From positions 1-10,159 of the forward strand of contig JAGUVE010000049.1 in assembly GCA_020063075.1 (NCBI GenBank): a DNA stretch of 10,159 bases. Direction: 5' to 3'. A program made the position numbers and the translations under genes. The notes under the pieces were generated by a model that saw only the letters and a list, made by a program, of their open reading frames with translations, was not told the DNA's origin and did no database searches. This document shows positions 1 through 6,600 of this stretch, piece after piece. How positions within the stretch are numbered: position 1 is the stretch's first letter; every line of letters begins with the position of its first letter. This DNA is from Parcubacteria group bacterium (lineage in GTDB: Bacteria > Patescibacteriota > Minisyncoccia > Minisyncoccales > JAGUVE01).

Positions 1-183
1 AGGTTGTGGAGCCAAATCAAAATCAGCTAAATTCTCGCCTTCTAACTGAAGAGCAATTGCTTCTTTAACGTTGGCTGCCAACTCATCAAGAGTTTTCCCT
101 TGCGTCACCACCGGTAAATCAAGGCATTCAGCCACATAATATTTCTCCCCTTTATAAATATGAACCTGAATAATTTTTTTCAT
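1..183 (-). CDS. HicB-like (UPF0150-type) small protein, 3' end cut off by window edge
   Basis: The first 61 residues are visible; the reading frame is still open at base 1, so the C-terminus lies outside. The protein starts MKKIIQVHIYKGEKYYVAEC and continues with LDLPVVTQGKTLDELAANVKEAI. This is the pattern of the HicB-like antitoxin fold: a beta strand with a Y-V-A-E-C/S turn, L-P-x-V-x-T-Q-G, then the T-x-D/E-E-L helix with N-V-K-E-A-I. In type II toxin-antitoxin pairs such proteins bind the HicA mRNA interferase. Many family members are solitary and of unknown role. No hicA lies upstream within the window; a partner could only be downstream, beyond the left edge. The ATG at 181-183 has an AGGA Shine-Dalgarno-like sequence 10 nt upstream. 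The family is well supported; the toxin-antitoxin role is inference. Confidence 0.8.
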   Translation of the reverse strand, partial: MKKIIQVHIYKGEKYYVAECLDLPVVTQGKTLDELAANVKEAIALQLEGENLADFDLAPQP

Positions 184-540
184 AGCACATTTATCCTAAC
201 ATAATCAAAGAAAATTGAAAGTCAAACTAAGGCAGGAATTAACGGGGACAAACCCATCTAACAAAGGAGAAAAATGCTGTTTTTATGACATTAAAGAATA
301 AAAAAAATATTTCGCCTAACTCAATGGGTTTACGAAGTTTTGCGAAGCAAAATTTTGGTGATGGGCGTGCCGAGCCACGAACCGCATATGCTGTGTTATG
401 CGCCCCGAGTGTATCTTAACAGAATAAGAGCGCAGCGTGGCAAGGAAAAAAGTGAAACAAGTTTTCAAAAATCCGTTCATCGGTGGCAGAGTCCAATAAT
501 ATAACATTATCAAGGGAGGGTCGCCACATTAAAGAGAAAA
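184..540. other. 357-nt gap without a supported gene; contains a folded, repeat-like block at 313-411
   Basis: No convincing protein is encoded here. The part from 313 to 411 is rich in inverted repeats on the + strand. AACTC/GGGTT closes around 323-325 with one G-T pair. A 9-bp stem (335-343 with 347-355) of the type AAGTTTTGC-GAA-GCAAAATTT follows. GGGCG (363-367) can pair with CGCCC (401-405) around the palindrome GCATATGC (384-391). The block also holds GCCGAGCC (369-376) and CCCGAGTG (404-411), both of which recur in the rpoC-ftsK gap. Both open frames across it (one on each strand) look like accidental translation of the repeat. The remainder, about 412-540, shows only weak AT-rich palindromes (ATAAT/ATTAT near 487-505) and no clear terminator for the asparaginase-like gene. 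Confidence 0.5.
198..225 (-). promoter_or_regulatory. Possible sigma-70-type promoter for the HicB-like gene
   Basis: On the minus strand TTGACT (220-225) matches the -35 consensus in five of six positions. It is followed after 16 bp by TATGTT (198-203), four of six against TATAAT. It lies 14 bp upstream of the ATG, so the transcript leader would be very short, and the AGGA ribosome-binding sequence lies just downstream of the -10 box. Pattern match only. Confidence 0.35.
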
Positions 541-1062
541 CTATTTACCTTCTCCAAAAATTGAAGAGAATCTTCCCTCTTTATTTACTTTCATTACTTC
601 GTCTGATGAGAAAACCCTACCATTCATGCAAACATAAATTCCATTTTCTAAGTTTTGCACTTTTGCTATTGCATAACCAATTACGAATGGTCCATCAGAA
701 GGACTGAATCCTAAAAGCGGAATCATTGACCCAGTAATAATTATTGTTTGATCTTTTCTTTTGAGATTTGCTTTTAAGAATCTTGAAGTATCAGACAAAG
801 TGTATGTTCCATGAGTAATAATTATTTTTTTATGAGAGCTTTTTTCAACAACATCAAGAATCTTTTTTAAGTCTGCTTTTACTATATCTCTGCTATCTTT
901 CATACAGATAACAGTAAATTCTTGTTTATTATACAATTTTAGACTTCCTACAAACCAAGGGATTATTGATTTTTTATTTGGGATAACGGTGTCTTTAGCG
1001 CCCTCATAAAAAGAGTCAATGGTTCCGCCTGTAATAATAAAGTGAATAGTTTCTTCTGACAT
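541..1062 (-). CDS. Short asparaginase-like protein (N-terminal asparaginase domain only)
   Basis: This 173-residue protein carries the signatures of the asparaginase/glutaminase N-terminal domain. TGGTI is at residues 11-15, whose Thr corresponds to the nucleophile of type II L-asparaginases. ITHGTYTL corresponds to the usual THGTDT motif. ITGSM is followed by a S-D-G-P-F stretch. Full asparaginases are about 320-350 residues with a second domain; this one ends after G-I-Y-V-C-M-N-G-R-V-F, as in the known single-domain asparaginase-like proteins of about 160-175 residues. It is therefore probably a complete member of that short family rather than a truncation. The Asp of HGTDT, which helps bind substrate in classical enzymes, is Tyr here, so asparagine hydrolysis is uncertain. 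No signal peptide is seen, so it is probably cytoplasmic. The ATG at 1060-1062 has no Shine-Dalgarno sequence; the stop is TAG. It stands alone, separated from its neighbours by repeat-bearing gaps. Confidence 0.8.
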   Translation of the reverse strand: MSEETIHFIITGGTIDSFYEGAKDTVIPNKKSIIPWFVGSLKLYNKQEFTVICMKDSRDIVKADLKKILDVVEKSSHKKIIITHGTYTLSDTSRFLKANLKRKDQTIIITGSMIPLLGFSPSDGPFVIGYAIAKVQNLENGIYVCMNGRVFSSDEVMKVNKEGRFSSIFGEGK

Positions 1063-1085
1063 AATATTTAAGTTAATTATTAATA

Positions 1086-1091
1086 ATTATA
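1086..1091 (-). promoter_or_regulatory. Possible -10 box for the asparaginase-like gene
   Basis: A perfect TATAAT reads on the minus strand, 23 bp upstream of the ATG, in a very AT-rich stretch. The -35 region at 16-18 bp spacing (around TGAAGT, 1109-1114) is poor. If used, the transcript leader would be only about 15-18 nt, which fits the absence of a ribosome-binding sequence. Weak evidence in an AT-rich sequence. Confidence 0.25.
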
Positions 1092-1150
1092 AATGTTTTG
1101 CGGTTTTGACTTCAGGGTGCCCATTCCCATTAGTTACATTAAGGAATTTT

Positions 1151-1216
1151 GAAAATTTGACTGCCTCCGGCATTTTAATGTTTTGCCTTGCAAAACATTT
1201 GTCAAATTTCTACTAC
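1151..1216. repeat. Intergenic three-way-junction palindromic repeat, copy 1
   Basis: The + strand folds into an outer stem, AAATTTGAC (1153-1161) with GTCAAATTT (1201-1209), closing two hairpins. The first is TGCC-TCC-GGCA (1162-1172). The second has a 10-bp stem, AATGTTTTGC-CTT-GCAAAACATT (1177-1199). It is 60/66 identical to the copy at 3562-3627, and the differences preserve the fold. It ends 4 bp from the ftsK stop codon (1221-1223), so it forms the 3' flank of ftsK. It might act as an mRNA-stabilising or attenuating 3' structure, but lacks the U-run of a classical rho-independent terminator on the minus strand. Confidence 0.85.
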
Positions 1217-1220
1217 CGGG

Positions 1221-3389
1221 TTAAACTTTTTTCCAATCGTCTTGATTGTTTTCTTCCTGAATTTTAAGTAAAATCTCCCTTGGTTTTGCGCCGTCAGCCG
1301 GACCCACTACCCCTTTCTCTTCAAGCATATCAATCAGGCGTGCCGCTCTCGCATAACCAATCCTTAGCCGTCTTTGCAAAAGGGAAGCCGATGCCTTTCT
1401 GGCTTCAATAACCACTCTTTTTGCCTCCTCATATAAAGGATCTTCGCCAAGGTCTTGGAATGATAAAGTGCCGATGGTTTCTGGCAAGTTAAAACCTTCG
1501 GCTAAAATTTCATCTGAAATTTTTGATTTTTGCTCTTTTATTTTAGATTTTATATGTTCCACCACCCTTCTTACTTCTTTTTCTGAAATATACGGGGATT
1601 GAATTCTTTTTGGTTTGGCAACTTCAGCTGAAACAAAGAGAAGGTCGCCCAAGCCCAAAAGTTTTTCTGAACCGGCCGCATCCAAAATTGTCCTGGAATC
1701 AACCTGGGAGGCAACTTGGAAAGAAACCCGCGCGGTAATATTGGCTTTAATTAAACCGGTGATTACTTCCACCGACGGCCGCTGGGTTGCGACCACCAAG
1801 TGGATTCCAACGGCTCTGGCCATTTGAGCTATTCTGACTACGGCCCCCTCAACCTCTTTGCCTCGGGCCGCCATTAAATCGGCTAATTCGTCAATGACCA
1901 AAATAATGAAAGGGAGGGGCTCTTCGTTCTTTCTTGCTGCCATTTCATTGTAACTTGAAATATCCCTGGCCCGAACTTCCGATAAAAAATCAAACCTTCT
2001 TTCCATTTCTGAAATTACCCATTTTAAGGCATTAACCGCTCTCTGAGAGTCGCAAATAACCGGACATAAAAGGTGAGGAAGATCGTTATAAACCGGAAAT
2101 TCTACTCTCTTTGGGTCAATGAGAATGAATCGTAATATTTCCGGCCCTCCGCCGTAGGGATTCAGATTATTGGGGGGCCGATAAAGCAGGCTTAAGAGCA
2201 ATGAATTTAAAAAGATGGTTTTTCCGGCGCCGGTTGAACCGGCCACCAAGAGGTGCGGCATTTTTGCCAAATCCGCATAAATGGGTACCCCGGAAACATC
2301 CCGACCCAAAATAATTGCTAAATTAGAGGTTGATTTTTGAAAAATTTGATTTGAAATCAAGTCGCGAAGTCGGACTTTTGCCCGGAGTTTATTCGGAACC
2401 TCAACGCCGACTAACGGGCGCCCCGGAATCGGCGCCTCAATGCGAATGGGATGGCTGGCTAATGAAAGCGCCAGGTCGTTGGAAAGAGCGGTTATTTTAG
2501 ATAATTTTACCCCTTCGGCCGGTTTTAGGGTGTATTGAGTTACCGTCGGCCCAACGCTAACTTCACACATTTCAACAGGGATGCCGAAATTTTGGAGAGT
2601 TTTTTTAATGATTGCCGAATTTATTTTAATATCGCCGCTGCTTGGAACATCTTTTTCCCCCTCAAGCAGATTTAGGGGCGGGGGCTGATAAAAGAATTTC
2701 TTCACTTCGCCGATTGATTTAATTTTCAAATCTCCAAGCTCTCCTTCGCCTCTCTTAAAGGACGGCGGAATTTTAGATTCCTGCTCAATTTCTTTTAATT
2801 TCAATTTAGGCCCCTTTTCAAATAGGCGTCTGACTATTGATTTTTTTTCTTCCTTTATTTCTTCTTTTTCAAACGCAATTTCCTTTGCTTTTTTCAAAAA
2901 GGACGGTGACAATAATTGCCAAAAAATTATTAAGCTGACAAAGATCATCGTCAAGAATATAATTTGAGTCACCCAAAATCCAAAAAGATTTAAAAATAAA
3001 CTTCCGATATAGCCCAGATACCCTCCTTCATGAAAACCGGTCTTTAGAATTTCCAAAGTCCCGGCAACTCCGAGAATAAAAAAAGTTGCGGAGAGCAAAA
3101 GAGGATAGATAAATTTTTTATATTTGCTGTAAAAAAAAGAAAATCCGGCTAAGATAAAAATTAGGGGAAAAAGGAAAATTGTTTTTCCAACCAAGACCAT
3201 AAAAATACTCATTAATAATTTGCCTACCTGACCTGAAAGTCCAAAAAAACTCAGGCCAAAAATTATCGCCAGAAGGAACATTAAAATTCCAAAAAGCAAT
3301 TTTTTTGTTTCTTCGGGTAGGGTAAAAAAAGAGGTTTTCTCTCTTTGGCTAAAATCCTTTTGATTTTTATTGTTTTTCTTTTTAGGCAT
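1221..3389 (-). CDS. ftsK: DNA translocase FtsK/SpoIIIE
   Basis: This 722-residue septum-located ATPase pumps double-stranded DNA during chromosome segregation and division. The N-terminus has about four membrane segments (roughly residues 31-50, 57-86, 94-113, 138-157). A charged linker follows (about 158-260), shorter than in E. coli FtsK and similar to SpoIIIE. The RecA-like motor contains Walker A GSTGAGKT (384-391; the family norm is GTTGSGKS), IDPKRVEF, Walker B with D500-E501 in ILVIDELADLM, and VATQRPSVEVITGLIKANI. The winged-helix gamma domain (about 645-712, ASASLLQRRLRIGYARAARL) normally reads polarity sequences and, in proteobacteria, contacts XerD. Residues 404-416 form a Gly/Pro/Asn-rich insert encoded by an inverted repeat. 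A TTTTTGA tract encodes KEQKSK before the gamma domain. The start ATG (3387-3389) has only a weak GCGGAA ribosome-binding sequence; stop is TAA. Assignment is secure. Confidence 0.97.
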   Translation of the reverse strand: MPKKKNNKNQKDFSQREKTSFFTLPEETKKLLFGILMFLLAIIFGLSFFGLSGQVGKLLMSIFMVLVGKTIFLFPLIFILAGFSFFYSKYKKFIYPLLLSATFFILGVAGTLEILKTGFHEGGYLGYIGSLFLNLFGFWVTQIIFLTMIFVSLIIFWQLLSPSFLKKAKEIAFEKEEIKEEKKSIVRRLFEKGPKLKLKEIEQESKIPPSFKRGEGELGDLKIKSIGEVKKFFYQPPPLNLLEGEKDVPSSGDIKINSAIIKKTLQNFGIPVEMCEVSVGPTVTQYTLKPAEGVKLSKITALSNDLALSLASHPIRIEAPIPGRPLVGVEVPNKLRAKVRLRDLISNQIFQKSTSNLAIILGRDVSGVPIYADLAKMPHLLVAGSTGAGKTIFLNSLLLSLLYRPPNNLNPYGGGPEILRFILIDPKRVEFPVYNDLPHLLCPVICDSQRAVNALKWVISEMERRFDFLSEVRARDISSYNEMAARKNEEPLPFIILVIDELADLMAARGKEVEGAVVRIAQMARAVGIHLVVATQRPSVEVITGLIKANITARVSFQVASQVDSRTILDAAGSEKLLGLGDLLFVSAEVAKPKRIQSPYISEKEVRRVVEHIKSKIKEQKSKISDEILAEGFNLPETIGTLSFQDLGEDPLYEEAKRVVIEARKASASLLQRRLRIGYARAARLIDMLEEKGVVGPADGAKPREILLKIQEENNQDDWKKV
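1520..1533. repeat. TTTTTGA-type heptad tract inside ftsK
   Basis: Two adjacent heptads, TTTTTGA and TTTTTGC, read on the + strand. On the coding strand they give the K-E-Q-K-S-K-I segment between the motor and gamma domains of FtsK. The same heptads occur in rpoC and rpoB, always encoding NQKS/EQKSK-like residues in loops. Confidence 0.5.
2142..2180. repeat. Inverted repeat encoding an extra loop in the FtsK motor
   Basis: CGGCCCTCC (2142-2150) and GGGGGGCCG (2172-2180) pair over eight of nine positions around a 21-nt loop. The segment encodes residues 404-416 (R-P-P-N-N-L-N-P-Y-G-G-G-P), between the helix after Walker A and the I-D-P-K strand. Typical FtsK/SpoIIIE proteins have only a short turn there, so this looks like a palindrome-derived insertion. 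Origin is inferred. Confidence 0.45.
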
Positions 3390-3412
3390 GGCAAAATTTT
3401 CCGCTAATTAGA

Positions 3413-3498
3413 GCGAGGACAACCTTGCCGAAGGGTGCACCTCGCAGCCGAGCCCAAGAAATGTTTTGTATTTCAGTAAATGCCTGGGACGGCTCGGC
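3413..3498. other. Highly structured intergenic segment upstream of ftsK
   Basis: Two consecutive stems with perfect ends are visible. GCGAGG (3413-3418) pairs with CCTCGC (3440-3445) around an inner CCTT-GCCG-AAGG (3423-3434). GCCGAGCC (3447-3454) pairs with GGCTCGGC (3491-3498) around a GAAAT/ATTTC hairpin (3458-3474) with the loop GTTTTGT. The inner sequence (ATGTTTTG, AAATGCC) resembles parts of the two three-way-junction repeats. It lies just upstream of the ftsK start on the strand that would be the ftsK leader. It could be a decayed repeat, a leader RNA structure or a small RNA; the sequence does not decide. An AT-rich island at 3519-3540 separates it from the next repeat. Confidence 0.5.
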
Positions 3499-3553
3499 AG
3501 AGATAGCAGCGGCAGAGACATAATTTTTATTACTACTTTAGCCGACTGCGTGC

Positions 3554-3630
3554 CCCGTAGTGAAAATTCGACTGCCTTCGGCATTTAAATGTTTTGCTTT
3601 GCAAAACATTTGTCGAATTTCTGCTACGGG
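3554..3630. repeat. Intergenic three-way-junction palindromic repeat, copy 2
   Basis: The core at 3562-3627 is 60/66 identical to the copy at 1151-1216. The outer stem AAATTCGAC (3564-3572) pairs with GTCGAATTT (3612-3620). It is extended outward by CCCGTAG (3554-3560) with CTACGGG (3624-3630). Inside are TGCC-TTC-GGCA (3573-3583) and an 11-bp hairpin, AAATGTTTTGC-TTT-GCAAAACATTT (3587-3611). Relative to copy 1, one outer-stem pair has changed from T:A to C:G on both arms. The element begins 54 nt after the rpoC stop codon, so both copies flank the 3' end of a minus-strand gene. Function is unknown. Confidence 0.85.
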
Positions 3631-3667
3631 ACGTGCTCCCTGAGGCAAGGTGCCCGAGTGATTGAAG

Positions 3668-3680
3668 ATTGCCAAGCAAT
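3668..3680 (-). other. Small hairpin just after the rpoC stop codon
   Basis: ATTGC (3668-3672) and GCAAT (3676-3680) form a 5-bp stem with a 3-nt loop, 4 nt downstream of the rpoC TAG. It lacks a U-run, so it is not a convincing terminator. Farther along the minus strand, GGCA/TGCC (3643-3653) and the copy-2 repeat provide more structure. Together these may form the 3' end of the rpoBC transcript. Confidence 0.3.
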
Positions 3681-3684
3681 ATAC

Positions 3685-6600
3685 CTATTTTTTAAATCCG
3701 GTGCCGGCTGGAATCAATTTACCAATAATCACGTTTTCTTTTAAGCCGGCGAGTTTATCTTCCTTTCCTTCCAGGGCTGCTTTTATCAAGACCCGCGATG
3801 TTTCCTGAAAAGAAGCCGCTGATAAAACAGAATCGGTTGTCAGGGCAACTTGAGATACGCCCAATAAAATTTGAACTCCTTTAGCCGGACTTTTCTTTTC
3901 TTTTTTCAGTTTAAGGTTAACTTCAAAAAACTTTTGTTTAGAAACAACTTCCCCCGGCGTAAAATCTGATTCGCCGGCATCCTTAATTTTTAATCGCGAG
4001 AACATTTGATAAACAATCGCCTCAATATGTTTATCGTGGATGGCTGCTCCCTGTCCGGCATAGATTTTTTGGATTTCTCCGACAATATACCTCTGAACTA
4101 ATTCCTTTCCCGAAAGCTTAAAGAGCTCTTTTAAATCCAGATTTCCTTCGCAGAGCGGCTGGCCTTTCTCAACTTTGTCGCCGCTTTTCACTAAAATTGT
4201 GAGATTAGAAGGAATTTTGTATTCAATAATTTTTGTTTCCGGGTTGGCTTTAATTTTAATAACTCTCTCTTGGGTAATTTCTAAAATTTTTCCGCTAACC
4301 TGAGAAATTTCTGCTCTGCCGCCGGGGATTCTCGATTCAAAAACCTCCTGAACTCGGGGAAGACCAAACGTGATATCGCCGCCGCCGGCTACCCCGCCCG
4401 TATGGAAGGTTCTCATTGTAAGCTGAGTGCCAGGCTCTCCAATTGCCTGAGCGGCGACGATTCCCACCGCCTGGCCAATTTCAACTAATTTATTTCTTCC
4501 CAAATCCCAGCCATAACATTTTTGGCATATTCCCCTGATTGATTTACAGCTTAAAGATGACCTAACTTTAATTTTTCCGATTTTTGCTTCTTTTATTTTT
4601 TCTGCTTTTTTCCAATCAATCATTTCTCCCTTTTTCACAATTTTGCTTTTGGATTTTTGATTCCTGATTTCTTCCAGCGAGAGCCTTCCCGCAATTTTGT
4701 AAGCAAAGTCCTGGCCGATTTCATCTGCATCTTCACGATAAACTTCTATCCCCTTTTCATCCCCACAATCTTCCTCTGCGATTATCATTCCGTGGGAAAC
4801 GTCGACTAATCTGCGGGTCAGATATCCGGCGGTCGACGTGCGCAAGGCGGTATCGGCAGTTCCTTTTCTTGCGCCGTGAGTGGAAATGAAATATTCGAGA
4901 ACCGTTAAACCCTCTTTATAAGAGCTCATTACCGGAAGTTCTATGACTTCTCCGACCGGGTTTATAACTAATCCCTTCATGCCGGTCATTTGTACCGACT
5001 GAGTCCAGCCGCCTCCTCTTGCCCCGGCATCGACCATAGTAAAGACGGAACCGTCTTTCGGCAAGGTTTCCGGAACCAATTTTTCAATCTCTAACTTTGC
5101 TTTTGTCCAAACCTCTATAATTTTGGACCTTCTTTCCTCGTTTGAAAGAAATCCTTTTTTATAATAATTTTCAATTTGTTTTATTTCATTTTTAGCCGTT
5201 TCAATAATTTTTGGTTTTTGAAGCGGCACAATTAGGTCATCAATTCCCCAAGTTATGCCGGAAACCGTTGAATATTCAAATCCCAAGCTCTTGATGTTGT
5301 CTAAAATCTCTCTTACTTTTTCTGTCGGATATTTTTCAATAATTTGGGAGACTATTTTTTCCAATTTCCTGACATGAATCTTCTCATTCTGGAACGGAAA
5401 ACCATCGGAAAGGGCCTGATTGAAAATAATTCTGCCAACCGAGGTTTCAATAACCTTTCCCCGAAGGCGAACATTTATTTTCTCTTGAAGGCCAATAACC
5501 CCGAACTCCTGAGCCAAAACAGCCTCTTCTGAATCGGTAAAAAGCTTTACCCTGTTAAATAATCCCGCCGAAGACGGGATTCCCGCTTCGCGGGATTTAA
5601 CAGGGTGAATCTCTTTTTCTGAGCCCTGTTCCATCTTTGTCAGAAAATAGCACCCTAAGACAATGTCTTGATAGAGAGTAACGACTGGGGCGCCGGTAGC
5701 CGGCTTTAAAAGATTATAATTAGACAACATTATATCTTTAGCTTCCGCCTGAGCTTCCTGTGAAAGCGGAAGATGAACCGCCATCTGGTCTCCGTCAAAA
5801 TCGGCGTTGAATGCCCGGCAGACCATGGGATGAACCCTTATTGCTTCTCCCTCAATCAAAATAGGATAAAATGCCTGAATTCCGAGCCGATGCAGGGTTG
5901 GAGCCCTGTTCAGCAAAATCAATTTGTCTTTAGCCACTTCTTCCAAAATAGCCCAGACCTCATCGGTTTCCTCCTCAATCAACCTCGAAGCTCCTCTTAC
6001 ATTATAGGATAATTCTTTATCCAAAATTTTCTTTATTACAAAAGGTTTAAACAGCTCCAATGCCATTTTTTTTGGAATTCCGCATTGGTTCAATTTTAAT
6101 TCCGGCCCGACAACGATAACCGATCTCCCGGAATAGTCAACTCTTTTTCCCAAAAGGTTTTGGCGAAATCTGCCCTGCTTTCCTTTGAGTATATCAGCCA
6201 GTGATTTCAACAATCTTTTTCCGCCGGTCGTTGCTTGGGTCATCACCCCGCCCCTTCTCATTCCGTTGTCAATAAGAGCGTCAACGGCTTCTTGCAGCAT
6301 TCTTTTTTCATTTTTGACAATAACATCGGGCGCGTTTATTTCGATGAGGTATTTTAACCGATTATTTCTGTTAATAACTCTTCGATAAAGGTCGTTTAAG
6401 TCTGAAGATGCATAGCGGCCGCCGTCCAACTGAACCATGGGTCTTAGGTCGGGGGGTAATATGGGTAAGGCGGTTAAAAACATCCATTCCGGCCTAATCC
6501 CCGATTTTTGGAGATTGCGGAAAATTTTCAGCCGTCTCAGAATTTTTCTACGTTCAGCCGGGACAATCTCTTCAAGCTCTTTTTCCAGTTTTTCGACTTC

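Noticed and set aside
314..401. Possible integron attC site: GCCTAAC at 314-320 and GTTATGC at 395-401 resemble the two outer core sites.
   Set aside because: The inner paired boxes do not fall at the usual 5-6 nt spacing on the right side, GTTATGC breaks the GTTRRRY consensus, and no cassette series or integrase is seen.
285..419. Plus-strand open frame of 44 codons preceded by AAAGGAG.
   Set aside because: The AAAGGAG better serves a nearer ATG that stops after four codons, and the frame translates the same palindromic block. No homology is recognised.
316..513. Minus-strand open frame of 65 codons across the gap.
   Set aside because: It runs through the folded repeat-like block, is rich in His, Phe and Arg, has no recognisable domain, and its start lacks a convincing ribosome-binding sequence. 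It looks like translation of a repeat.
1100..1220. Rho-independent terminator for ftsK.
   Set aside because: The repeat folds well but is not followed by a U-run on the minus strand; any terminating role is unproven.
2724..2774. FtsK linker segment IPPSFKRGEGELGDLK, similar in style to proline/glycine-rich peptides decoded from dispersed palindromes.
   Set aside because: The DNA arms (AAATCTCC and GGCGGAATTT) pair only imperfectly, and the linker is variable anyway, so an insertion cannot be supported.
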